Shown here piece after piece: positions 15,549 to 23,357 of a stretch of 36,616 nucleotides of DNA (positions within the stretch are counted from its first letter, which is position 1; every line of letters starts with the position of its first letter). The notes under the pieces were generated by a model. That model searched no databases. It saw only the letters and a program-made list of their open reading frames with translations, and had not been told where the DNA came from. Source of the DNA: an uncultured SAR86 cluster bacterium (lineage in GTDB: Bacteria; Pseudomonadota; Gammaproteobacteria; Magnimaribacterales; AG-339-G14); the NCBI GenBank assembly GCA_902629465.1, contig CACOQX010000009.1, forward strand, positions 1-36,616. The letters run 5' to 3'. The translations under genes and the position numbers were made by a program.

Positions 15549-16574
15549 TTACTCCACTAAAGATTGGCAATTAGTTGCCGTTAAAAAACCTAATACTTTT
15601 TCCTGATTTTCATTATCAAGGCCTCTGAATTCATCTCTAATCCAATCAAGACACTTTGCTTGATAAGGAAATGATTTCTGCTTCCAAGGATAACCTGCCA
15701 AGTCTACAGACCATTCTTTTTTGCCTTCTCTGATAGCTTTATGATTTTCTATTATTGTTGGCACATAGGAGATAGCTAGTTCTTTAAAAAGATCATGAAT
15801 TGAGTCACTTAGAGAGTCTAAAGTTTTATTTTCCTCTTCATAATCTAAGCCTCCCCTATCATCAAGAGTATTAACATATGCAACTGTTCTGGGAGATAAT
15901 TCATGCGCTATCCTTCTAGGAGTAGGATCGAAACCTACTAATTGAGTAAATTGCCCATAAACTGCAAAATCACATGAAGATGGGAAGTTTCCAAGAAGGA
16001 ATGGGTGCTTTTTAAAGTGTTCTTCAAAAATTGAAAGTATATTTTTGTAGCTTTTATCTATGAATTCGGCAGTATCGTTATTAGAACCTACTACCCACAA
16101 TCTATCTATTTGCCTTTTTGCGAAATGCTCTTTAAAAAAAGCTAGCTCATCGTCTTTTAAAGCACTATTTATACCTAAAGGCAAAATGGTTCCCGCATTA
16201 TCTGCATCTTCATCAAAATGCCACCTATAGTGAAACATAAATTTTGTACACCATTCATCGCCAAAGTCTTCTAAGATAAAATTTATAAAGTTTAGAGCAG
16301 GGTCTTTGGGAAGTACCGATCTGACAGGATATTTTTCTTCAAACTCTCTAATAAGCGGAGTTGAGTCGGTCACTGCAGTAGCTTGTCCGTCTCGGTTCAA
16401 TATAAAAACTGGTAAAAGAATAGGTTTTGGAGGTTCAATGTTCATCCTTTTAAGAACATCCTCTGGTTGACCCCAAATTACTTCATAAGGAATTCTTTTA
16501 TATCTTAGATATGCAACCATCTTCCTCGTATAAGGCGATGCTACATTTCCTATAAGTTTTACTGGATCTGTCAT
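15549..16574 (-). CDS. Glutathione S-transferase-like protein (341 aa)
   Basis: The N-terminal thioredoxin-like domain (about 5-85) has VASPYTRKMVAYLRYKRIPY with the catalytic-region Ser13/Tyr15, a cis-Pro region (ILLPVFIL) and the gamma-glutamyl-binding Asp70-Ser71 (VTDSTPLIREFEE). An all-helical C-terminal domain follows, containing FLLGNFPSSCDFAVYGQF (the N-capping box region). A further 100 or so residues make it much longer than usual GSTs (about 220 aa). Between a dehalogenase-like hydrolase and a flavin oxidase, it could conjugate or dehalogenate an electrophile, as bacterial GSTs do in several degradation pathways; this is inference. AGGAG precedes the ATG. It follows the secreted hydrolase gene by 103 bases with no convincing terminator. 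Confidence 0.85.
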   Translation of the reverse strand: MTDPVKLIGNVASPYTRKMVAYLRYKRIPYEVIWGQPEDVLKRMNIEPPKPILLPVFILNRDGQATAVTDSTPLIREFEEKYPVRSVLPKDPALNFINFILEDFGDEWCTKFMFHYRWHFDEDADNAGTILPLGINSALKDDELAFFKEHFAKRQIDRLWVVGSNNDTAEFIDKSYKNILSIFEEHFKKHPFLLGNFPSSCDFAVYGQFTQLVGFDPTPRRIAHELSPRTVAYVNTLDDRGGLDYEEENKTLDSLSDSIHDLFKELAISYVPTIIENHKAIREGKKEWSVDLAGYPWKQKSFPYQAKCLDWIRDEFRGLDNENQEKVLGFLTATNCQSLVE

Positions 16575-16677
16575 GAAGATACTCCTAAATTCAAAAAAAA
16601 TATCTTACCAAATTTACATCGTTTTTATTAAAAAAAGGAGTTCTGGACAGTGAGACTTCAACTCTTGAAGGCGATTT

Positions 16678-17778
16678 TTAATTTTTTGCTGGTAAATCCT
16701 CTACTGGCTTTCCTTGAATAAAATCACTAATAATTTGTGCAAGCTCAGGACCAACCTCTTCTTGTACAAAGTGACTTGCTCCTCCTAAAGTTATAACAGT
16801 TGGATTAGGAATGCGTTTCAAGAAATCAGCCTTCATAGGAAGTGTAATTCTTTCATTTTCTCCAAAAGCTACTAAGAAAGGTTTGTCCCATTTTTCATAT
16901 ACTTTTTTCCATAGTTTTTCATTTTCAGCTAATTGAGTTGGAATAAGATAAGGCCAAACGTGAGCTCCTGCTTTATATAAACCCGAGGGATATGGAGCTT
17001 CATAAGCATAAGCTTCCTCTTCCGATAAATCTATTCTGCCAAAATTTTTAATAATCCCAGCAATATCCATATCTTCTGCATAATAAGAATGAGCTATCCA
17101 ATTGCTGAACATTGAAATACCTGTTGAAGGAGAAGGATTTTCAACTGTTAATGCTTCTTTGGTTTTTTCCATTAACTCTTCAAATGTTATTGGCCCAATC
17201 CACCAAACCCTAAATTGAACAAATTTTTCAAAAAGCCATGCTGTTATACCAGATCGAGCAACCATTCCAGTATTTGATACAACTACATGACTAAAACGAT
17301 CTGGTAATTCCGCTACAACTCTTAAACCAACCAAACCTCCCCAGTCTTGACCGAAAAAAGTTGCATTCTGAAGATCTAGCTTTTGAACTAATTGTTTCAT
17401 TATCTCTATGTGATGTTTGTAAGAATAGTCGAATTTTGAAACAAACTTATCCGACTTACCAAAGCCAACGCAGTCTGGAACAATCACCCTGTGTCCTTGT
17501 GCAGTTAAAACGGGTATCATTTTTCTAAATAAATAACTCCACGCTGGTTCACCATGTAGCAGAAATATTGGATTAGCATCCTTTGGACCTTCATCAAGAT
17601 AATGAATACGTAAACCATCAATCATCATATAATTAGGCTTAAAAGGATAGTCTTTCAGATTTTCAAATCTTTCATCAGGAGTTCGTAAAATACCATCTTT
17701 TATTTCAGTGCCATATATATTTATAGAAAGACAAAAATTTATTATAAATACTAATAAGAAGCTAATTACTAAACGCAC
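16678..17778 (-). CDS. Secreted haloalkane dehalogenase-like alpha/beta hydrolase
   Basis: A hydrophobic N-terminus (MRLVISFLLVFIINFCLS) predicts export or membrane anchoring, unusual for this family. The rest is class I-like: LRTPDERFENLKDYPFKPNY, oxyanion loop HGEPAWSYLFRKMIP (His75), nucleophile Asp145 with Trp146 (FFGQDWGGLVGLRV), and catalytic His336 (GGASHFVQEE). The position equivalent to the class I acid appears as Glu309 (AFGENERIT) instead of Asp, so activity needs testing. The GTG start at 17778 has an excellent AAGGAGGG ribosome binding site. It is the first gene of the leftward operon, divergent from a TetR regulator, and preceded by a near-consensus promoter overlapped by a palindromic operator. 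Epoxide hydrolase-like activity is the main alternative. Confidence 0.85.
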   Translation of the reverse strand: MRLVISFLLVFIINFCLSINIYGTEIKDGILRTPDERFENLKDYPFKPNYMMIDGLRIHYLDEGPKDANPIFLLHGEPAWSYLFRKMIPVLTAQGHRVIVPDCVGFGKSDKFVSKFDYSYKHHIEIMKQLVQKLDLQNATFFGQDWGGLVGLRVVAELPDRFSHVVVSNTGMVARSGITAWLFEKFVQFRVWWIGPITFEELMEKTKEALTVENPSPSTGISMFSNWIAHSYYAEDMDIAGIIKNFGRIDLSEEEAYAYEAPYPSGLYKAGAHVWPYLIPTQLAENEKLWKKVYEKWDKPFLVAFGENERITLPMKADFLKRIPNPTVITLGGASHFVQEEVGPELAQIISDFIQGKPVEDLPAKN

Positions 17779-17811
17779 TCACCGTCCCTCCTTGATTTGA
17801 ATTATCAAATG

Positions 17812-17840
17812 AATATAGAATATGACAGTATGAGTGTCAA
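17812..17840 (-). promoter_or_regulatory. Near-consensus sigma70 promoter of the dehalogenase-like operon
   Basis: On the minus strand a perfect TTGACA (17840-17835) and TATATT (17817-17812) are 17 bases apart, about 35 bases before the GTG at 17778. The first TetR-type operator covers the spacer and most of the -35 box, so a bound repressor would exclude RNA polymerase. Confidence 0.75.
17823..17839. promoter_or_regulatory. Putative TetR-family operator O1
   Basis: TGACAGTATGAGTGTCA is a 17-bp pseudo-palindrome (outer arms TGACA/TGTCA) that shares its left nine bases with O2. It lies inside the leftward promoter. A candidate rightward promoter for the regulator gene (TTGATT at 17792, TATAGA at 17814, 16-base spacer) would also be blocked, allowing autoregulation. 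Confidence 0.65.
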
Positions 17841-17847
17841 TAACTTG

Positions 17848-17864
17848 TGACAGTATTACTGCCA
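17848..17864. promoter_or_regulatory. Putative TetR-family operator O2
   Basis: TGACAGTATTACTGCCA is an almost perfect palindrome around a central T (arms TGACAGTA/TACTGCCA, one mismatch). It is 25 bases centre to centre from O1. A further half-site TACTGTGA follows at 17867 and overlaps the GTG start of the regulator gene. Confidence 0.65.
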
Positions 17865-17871
17865 TATTACT

Positions 17872-18447
17872 GTGAATAAATTGAAAAAAGATGGAAGAAA
17901 ATTAAGAAGTGAGTCAACTGCAGATCACATTTTAAATACCGCTATGAAAATAGCCCGAAAAGGCAATATAGAAAAAATGTCTTTCAATTCTATTGCAAAA
18001 GAGGCAAACATAGGAACGAGGACAATTTTTCGTCACTTTAAAGATCAAGAATCGCTTCAAGAAAGTCTAGATCGGAAACTTGGTGAAGAATTTACTATTT
18101 CTTTTTCTTCAATAAACAAAGCAAATAATTTGGATAGAAGAATTGAAAATGTTTCTTCTACTCTAATTAAGCTCTACGTAAAAAACCAAAATATCATCCG
18201 GTGGAATCTTCGTAACATCTGGAGAGATAAACATCTAAGAAAAAATATGTTTTCTTGGAATCAAATTTTAAGAGATTTTGTTTATTCCATTCTCCCTGAG
18301 ATTAAACAAAAGAATAAATCCGAAAGAGAAGTTATATTTGAATGTATGTCTTTTATGTTTTTCTTAAGACTAACTGTTGTTCAAGGATTAAATAAAGAAC
18401 AAATAAAAGAAATATTTATCTTAAATACAACAAAGTATCTAAGTTAA
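17872..18447 (+). CDS. TetR-family transcriptional regulator
   Basis: A 191-aa DNA-binding protein with the typical N-terminal helix-turn-helix at about residues 37-57 (MSFNSIAKEANIGTRTIFRHF), preceded by a basic arm (MNKLKKDGRKLRSE). The C-terminal part is helical, ligand-binding and dimerising, with no recognisable ligand family. The start is GTG at 17872; no Shine-Dalgarno is visible and a half-operator overlaps the start. It is divergent from the secreted dehalogenase-like hydrolase operon, and two tandem palindromes lie between them, so it most likely represses that operon and itself. Its stop is only two bases from the stop of the convergent hydrolase gene at 18450. Confidence 0.9.
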   Translation: MNKLKKDGRKLRSESTADHILNTAMKIARKGNIEKMSFNSIAKEANIGTRTIFRHFKDQESLQESLDRKLGEEFTISFSSINKANNLDRRIENVSSTLIKLYVKNQNIIRWNLRNIWRDKHLRKNMFSWNQILRDFVYSILPEIKQKNKSEREVIFECMSFMFFLRLTVVQGLNKEQIKEIFILNTTKYLS

Positions 18448-18449
18448 TA

Positions 18450-19403
18450 TCAAGAAGCTCTATTAATATTCGCAATAATTTCGTTGATAATTTCGGGTAA
18501 TAATTCTTCCGGTATTTCATGCCCTACACCTTCCATAATCATTCTTTTTGAATTGGTTATGCCATCTGCAACGGCAATACCATGATCTAAAGGCAAGATA
18601 GCATCTTCTGTCCCATGAATGACAAGAGCAGGGACTTTGATTTCATGAAGTCGACTCGTTCTATCAGGACTTGCTCCAACTGCAGCTCCATGCAGAGCAA
18701 ATGGATTATTTCCGTGAGATATAACCGGCTTTAACTTTTCTCTGAAATCAGATTCATTAAAGGGGAACCTTGAGCCAGTCAGTTGTCTGTAGATTTCAAC
18801 AACGCCATCTTCTATTCTTCCTTTGAGGTTATATACAAAAGACTTTTTCATTGCTTCAAGTAATTCTTCCGTAGGTCCGGATAATGAATCATTTTGTATC
18901 CCAGGAGAAGTCATTATGGGAGTAATACTCAAAACTCTTTCCGGATAATCTAAGGCAATGATTTGGGTAATCATTCCGCCCATGGATGCTCCTATAATAT
19001 GAGCTTTATCAATTTTTAGAGCATCCATCAAAGAAACCGCATCTTTTGCCATATCAGATAAATCATACTCGACTGAGGAATCTTCACTAAAATTAAATTT
19101 CCCCTTTTCATTTACTGCCAATCCAAAGATACTATTTACAAAAAGTTTCAAAATAAAAACTGGAAGAAATTTTAAAAAATAATTGTAAAAAGGTTCTTTT
19201 CCGATCCATGAAGACTTACCTACGTCTCTATTATCAAATCTAATAACATGGAAATTATGTGAAACCAACCTATCAATAAATGCTTGATCCCATTGCATAC
19301 AATTTGCATTAGCTCCCATTATTAAAAGTATTGATTCATCAGAAGAATTACCAAATTCTTCATACCAAATTTCTAAGTCATTTATTTCTATTATCCTTCC
19401 CAT
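18450..19403 (-). CDS. Alpha/beta hydrolase with serine nucleophile (esterase-like)
   Basis: The 317-aa cytoplasmic protein has a classical Ser-Asp-His triad: Ser140 (IIGASMGGMI), Asp267 (VIHGTEDAILPLDHG) and His295 (GVGHEIPEE). The oxyanion region is IMGANANCMQWD and the NRDVGKS loop is typical of the aclacinomycin methylesterase (RdmC)/EstB-like group. Unlike the Asp-nucleophile hydrolases upstream it should cleave esters or act on other acyl substrates; it is not a dehalogenase. A cap insertion at about 70-115 contains a hydrophobic stretch (FLKFLPVFILKLFVNSIFGL) that may contact membrane lipids. The RBS AGGAAAT precedes the ATG. It is eight bases below the secreted protein gene at 19412 and may be the last gene of the Wza/Wzc transcript. 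Confidence 0.85.
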   Translation of the reverse strand: MGRIIEINDLEIWYEEFGNSSDESILLIMGANANCMQWDQAFIDRLVSHNFHVIRFDNRDVGKSSWIGKEPFYNYFLKFLPVFILKLFVNSIFGLAVNEKGKFNFSEDSSVEYDLSDMAKDAVSLMDALKIDKAHIIGASMGGMITQIIALDYPERVLSITPIMTSPGIQNDSLSGPTEELLEAMKKSFVYNLKGRIEDGVVEIYRQLTGSRFPFNESDFREKLKPVISHGNNPFALHGAAVGASPDRTSRLHEIKVPALVIHGTEDAILPLDHGIAVADGITNSKRMIMEGVGHEIPEELLPEIINEIIANINRAS

Positions 19404-19411
19404 TTTATTTC

Positions 19412-20164
19412 CTAAATTTTTTCAAATTCTTTAAACTTTTCTCTTTTAATATAAGGCTTATTTCCTTTTCTAGGCTGCCAATTACAACTATAAGATTGAA
19501 ATTTTTTAACATCATTTACAAAAATTTTGTATCTTACAACCTCATCTAGCTGTTGTTTTATGACTGTATCTAAATCACTGGAAGATTTAGATAACATTTT
19601 TTTATATATCTTCGTTATTTTTGCTAATTGGATTTTAATCAAATCATTGTTAAGTTGATTATCTTTGCTAAATTTCTTTCTGTTTTTAAGTATAAAATTA
19701 TCAATTTCGTTATTAATGAGCTGTTGGTCCTTTTCTAAATTATCTGAGAAGCTTAACACTTTGTCATAAAAAAAGTTTTCTATATAGAATCCACCAAGAA
19801 AATTCTTTTTTTGAAAGCCTAATTTAGGATCCATATGGTCTAAAATATCTGGCCACTCTTCAAGAAGAGAAGTACAAAATTTTCTCATTGAAACTTTTTC
19901 TTTTTTTTGAACAGATAACATGTATATGTAAAATCTATTTCTTCTTTCTGAAAACTTACATAAAAATATATTGCTGAAATTGTTTTTACTAATCTTTAAT
20001 TTTCCAGCGTCCTTACTGAAATATTCGTTACAAAAAGAAGTACCATTTTCAATAATTGAAATCGAATTTTCATCTGCTAAGAATCTAATGGTGTCAATTT
20101 CTTCTAAAGTAATATAAGAATAAAGATTAGGAAATAAAAATAATACAATTAGTAATTTTTTCAC
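19412..20164 (-). CDS. Secreted protein of unknown function, linked to Wza/Wzc genes
   Basis: I chose a GTG start at 20164, giving MKKLLIVLFLFPNLYSY, a typical signal peptide; the longest frame starts at a TTG at 20179 and adds five residues. The mature protein (about 235 aa) is rich in Lys, Phe, Asn and Asp, with Cys residues in FCNEYF, FLCKFSE, KFCTSLL and SYSCNWQP that could pair in the periplasm. A helical, charged central part (about 150-215) may be coiled coil. No family is recognised. It follows wza by 44 bases and precedes the esterase gene by 8 bases, so it probably belongs to the polysaccharide export transcript. Confidence 0.65.
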   Translation of the reverse strand: MKKLLIVLFLFPNLYSYITLEEIDTIRFLADENSISIIENGTSFCNEYFSKDAGKLKISKNNFSNIFLCKFSERRNRFYIYMLSVQKKEKVSMRKFCTSLLEEWPDILDHMDPKLGFQKKNFLGGFYIENFFYDKVLSFSDNLEKDQQLINNEIDNFILKNRKKFSKDNQLNNDLIKIQLAKITKIYKKMLSKSSSDLDTVIKQQLDEVVRYKIFVNDVKKFQSYSCNWQPRKGNKPYIKREKFKEFEKI

Positions 20165-20208
20165 TTGATATAATTTCAATTTAATAATTTGAAATTATTT
20201 TATATTAA

Positions 20209-21333
20209 TTAATTAATTATATTTGTATCTTCGGAAGAATTAATGAAGTCTGTAAAAGGCAGAACTTGATTTATGAACCTGCTCCAACTGGTAACTCCAG
20301 CTGTACTGACAAAAACAATATCTTTAGCTTGTAGATTAAAATTACCCGCTAATAAGTATCCTGATGGGGATGACATATCGGACTTAAAAATTCTAGGATT
20401 TCCTGCATAATCTTTTGGTCTGAGAATGTAAACTTCTTTACCTTTAGAAGTAGATTGGTTTAAGCCCTTTGCTTGGGCTAAAGCTACTGATAAAGGAATA
20501 TATTTTCTGGTCAAATTAATAGAAATTGGGTTCGTTGCTTCTCCCAAAACATGAACCTGACTTAATGAATTATCTGGCAGATGAATCACATCTCCTCCCT
20601 TCAAGAAAATGTAATTTTGTATTTGAGACGACCTAGCAAGATATTCAAAATCAATGTCATAAGTTACGCCGTCTCTAGTAAATTTAATAGATGTAAGATC
20701 TCCATTAGGTTCAAGTCCCTTTTCTCCAAATGGGTTTGCGTTAGCTATAATTTCGCTTAAGGTCATTGGAACAGAAGTAACTGGATAAGTTCCAACTTTT
20801 TGAAAACTACCCGACACTATAACTTTTTGAGATTTAAACTCAGAAACTGAGACATCTACTTGAGGATTATTTAAAACATCTGATAAATTGATAGTTAAAT
20901 TTTGTCTAATTTCTTCTACGGTTTTTCCACTTACATCAATAATACCAGCATTTGGATAGAAGATAGTTCCATCATCTCTGACTATCTTCTCAAAAATAGG
21001 ATTGATTGCAGCACCCCTCGCTAGTGAAGCTGACAGTCTTTCAGTTTCTCCATAGACGTATATAAAAAGTTTATCTCCTGGACCGACTTTGTATGAATCT
21101 GGAGAGTAATTTAATAAAGATAAAGGAAGGTTCAAAGGAACCTTTAAGTTTTCATTATCGATTAATTTAGTTGAGACTTGTTCTATCAAAATAGGATTTT
21201 CGGATAAACCCGGTATCAAAACACCCTTAAATGATTTTATGTCGCCTAACCTAAATGAAGTACCGATAGAACATGCGGTCAATGTAAAGGAAAAGACTAA
21301 AAAGTAGGTTATTCTTCTCATTGAAATCATCAT
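20209..21333 (-). CDS. wza: Wza-family polysaccharide export outer-membrane lipoprotein
   Basis: It forms the outer-membrane channel for capsule or exopolysaccharide export. The lipoprotein signal ends FTLTAC, with Cys21 as the lipid site. The polysaccharide export domain begins SYKVGPGDKLFIYVYGE and contains VRDDGTIFYPNAGIIDVSGKTVEEI. It is followed by SLBB-type repeats (KVIVSGSFQKVGTYPVTS and QVHVLGEATNPISINLT). At 374 aa it matches E. coli Wza (379). The ATG at 21333 overlaps the kinase gene by four bases; Met5 (21321) is an alternative start nearer the signal peptide. Pairing with a Wzc homologue supports the assignment. Confidence 0.9.
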   Translation of the reverse strand: MMISMRRITYFLVFSFTLTACSIGTSFRLGDIKSFKGVLIPGLSENPILIEQVSTKLIDNENLKVPLNLPLSLLNYSPDSYKVGPGDKLFIYVYGETERLSASLARGAAINPIFEKIVRDDGTIFYPNAGIIDVSGKTVEEIRQNLTINLSDVLNNPQVDVSVSEFKSQKVIVSGSFQKVGTYPVTSVPMTLSEIIANANPFGEKGLEPNGDLTSIKFTRDGVTYDIDFEYLARSSQIQNYIFLKGGDVIHLPDNSLSQVHVLGEATNPISINLTRKYIPLSVALAQAKGLNQSTSKGKEVYILRPKDYAGNPRIFKSDMSSPSGYLLAGNFNLQAKDIVFVSTAGVTSWSRFINQVLPFTDFINSSEDTNIIN

Positions 21334-23213
21334 ATATTTAACAATTTTCTCAAAAAGCGCAGAATTCTTACATAAAAACTGCTAATTTGAAAGGATTTTT
21401 CTCTAGGAAGACCATAATAATCATAGTAATTTGACGCTGAATAATAGGGGTAGTTGTATTTTAGCCATAAAAAACTGTAAAAGAGGTCAAATTTGTTAAA
21501 GAAAAATTTGGTTGCCTTTTGTTCTTGTCTTTCATTCAAAAATAAATGAATGTCTCTAAAAGAAGAAACTTTGTTACCAACGATATAGATTATATCTTCA
21601 AAATATTTTGATAAAATTTTTGCATCTACAAATAAGGACCATGGAGGAGTATCACAAAATATGAATTCATACTCTTCCTTAATTTTTTTTATCTCTCTTT
21701 CAAAATCTTCGCTAGTAAAAAATTCAATAGGATCTGAAACATTAAAATAAGGAATAAACAGAGAGTTATTCATCTTAAATTTATCTTTTTGAGAATAAAA
21801 TTCTTCAAAATTTTTAATGTCTATTTTTTCATCAGGAAAGAATCTTTTTGTTAAATCTCCTTTTCTATAATCAAAGTCAATAAAACATGCTTTTTTATCT
21901 AATTTCAAAAATTTATTTATTAATTCAAAAGAAATTTCAGTTTTTCCGACATCTTTTCTTGAACCAGCTATGAGGAAATATTTAAAGGATTCCTCACTAT
22001 TTAAAATCTCATAACTGCATTTATTAAGCATTTCATTTGCTAAATTTTTTACATAAGCAGGATTAGATGATTCATATAGCAAAGGATACTCGCCAATGAC
22101 CTTATCCTTGCCAACATAATCTATTAATGCGTCTAAATTAGAAATTTTATCCTGCATAAAATATCGGATAAATAAAAATAAATACAAAAAAAACGAAATC
22201 AAAAAAGGAAGAATAAATATTGATGTTCCAGGTTCTATTCTTAACGCGTCACTAGCCTCGTTTATAATTCTAATGTTGCTTAAGCTTGAAGCTTCAGTCA
22301 TTGCTAAAACAATTTCTTGAGAAGACAAGTCTTTTAAAACTCCCGAATACAACTCAACTTCACGCTTTAAATTTTCAATCTTTCTTTGATTATCAGGAAC
22401 GTTAGGTAAGTCTTTTTCTATTTCTAAAACTTGTTCCTTTAAGAGATTTTTCTGTTTTAAAAGAGTTACATATATAGGATGGTTTTCTTTATAAAACTCT
22501 TTTAATTCAAACTCCTTAAAATTAATCTCCCTAATTCTTTCTTGGAGTCTACTTAGCTGCTCGACTCTATTATCAGATTCAAAGATTAATCCGACTGAAT
22601 TTGTAGATAGTTTAAATTTATTAAATTTATCTTCAGCTTGTTCTAAAAGACTTTTGATTCTTGGAATTTCATTTTTTACAAATTCTCTCCCAAGTGATGA
22701 AGAACGCTGCTTGAACTCTTTTCTGTCTTTAATATATTCATTATTCAATTCATTAAGAATTTTTTTTAAAAGAAATTTATCTTCAAATACTAAACTTATT
22801 TCAATTAACGAACTTCTGTTGCCCTTTAAAACTAATTTTTCTTTAATTTCGCTTATGGAAGGTACATCAATTTCTTCAAAAAAATTTTGATTTTCAAGGT
22901 TATTCAAAGTATCTCTAACAGTGCTATCAGACTTATATATTTCTATTTCAGCCTCTAAAGAGGAACTAGGAGAAAAAGCTGATTCCAAACCTGAGCCTAT
23001 TGAGGGAAAAAATGATTCTTCTTTTTGAACTTCTATGAGAGAGGTAGATTTATATAGAGGTGTAGATGACACGAAGTAAATAAAACATCCCAAAACAGAC
23101 ACTAAGAAAATAGAAATTAATAAATTTAAGTTTTCTAATAAAATATAGAGGAGGCTTTCAAAATCAAGCTCATCTCTTGATTTGAAAAAACTTTCGTTGT
23201 CTAAGGATTTCAT
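21330..23213 (-). CDS. wzc: Wzc-like polysaccharide co-polymerase and tyrosine autokinase
   Basis: An inner-membrane protein that, with Wza, controls polysaccharide assembly and export. The Wzz domain lies near the N-terminus with TM1 at about 29-49, a long periplasmic coiled-coil region (about 150-300) and TM2 at about 331-350. The C-terminal BY-kinase domain has Walker A (AGSRKDVGKTE, 416-426; GKTE in place of the usual GKST), Walker A' (CFIDFDYR, 443-450) and Walker B (FIFCDTPP, 517-524). The C-terminal tyrosine cluster YNYPYYSASNYYDYY (586-600) has eight Tyr in 15 residues, the expected autophosphorylation site. At 627 aa it is somewhat shorter than E. coli Wzc (720). No glycosyltransferase or Wzx/Wzy gene is nearby, and a low-molecular-weight phosphatase (Wzb) is also absent here. 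Confidence 0.9.
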   Translation of the reverse strand: MKSLDNESFFKSRDELDFESLLYILLENLNLLISIFLVSVLGCFIYFVSSTPLYKSTSLIEVQKEESFFPSIGSGLESAFSPSSSLEAEIEIYKSDSTVRDTLNNLENQNFFEEIDVPSISEIKEKLVLKGNRSSLIEISLVFEDKFLLKKILNELNNEYIKDRKEFKQRSSSLGREFVKNEIPRIKSLLEQAEDKFNKFKLSTNSVGLIFESDNRVEQLSRLQERIREINFKEFELKEFYKENHPIYVTLLKQKNLLKEQVLEIEKDLPNVPDNQRKIENLKREVELYSGVLKDLSSQEIVLAMTEASSLSNIRIINEASDALRIEPGTSIFILPFLISFFLYLFLFIRYFMQDKISNLDALIDYVGKDKVIGEYPLLYESSNPAYVKNLANEMLNKCSYEILNSEESFKYFLIAGSRKDVGKTEISFELINKFLKLDKKACFIDFDYRKGDLTKRFFPDEKIDIKNFEEFYSQKDKFKMNNSLFIPYFNVSDPIEFFTSEDFEREIKKIKEEYEFIFCDTPPWSLFVDAKILSKYFEDIIYIVGNKVSSFRDIHLFLNERQEQKATKFFFNKFDLFYSFLWLKYNYPYYSASNYYDYYGLPREKSFQISSFYVRILRFLRKLLNI

Positions 23214-23295
23214 TGTGTAGAATGCCCAAAAGAAAATGGATTCTATAATAAAATCCTATATGTAGCTAATAAATTTAGTTTTTTAGAATATAAAA

Positions 23296-23330
23296 GTTAT
23301 AAATGTCATCAAATCTGTACACAATGTCAT
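23296..23330 (-). promoter_or_regulatory. Promoter with direct repeats upstream of wzc
   Basis: On the minus strand TTGTGT (23324-23319) and TATAAC (23301-23296) are 17 bases apart. Two direct copies of AATGTCAT (plus strand 23302-23309 and 23323-23330) lie 21 bases apart, two helical turns, one next to the -10 box and one overlapping the -35 box. This could be a regulator site acting on the wzc-wza operon. The 5' leader would be about 75 bases. Confidence 0.4.
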
Positions 23331-23357
23331 GTTTTTCTAGGTTTATAAAAAATTAAA

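Noticed and set aside
16656-16670. Hairpin CTTCAACTCTTGAAG between the secreted hydrolase and the GST gene as a terminator
   Set aside because: The stem is only six pairs and is not followed by a T-run in the direction of transcription.
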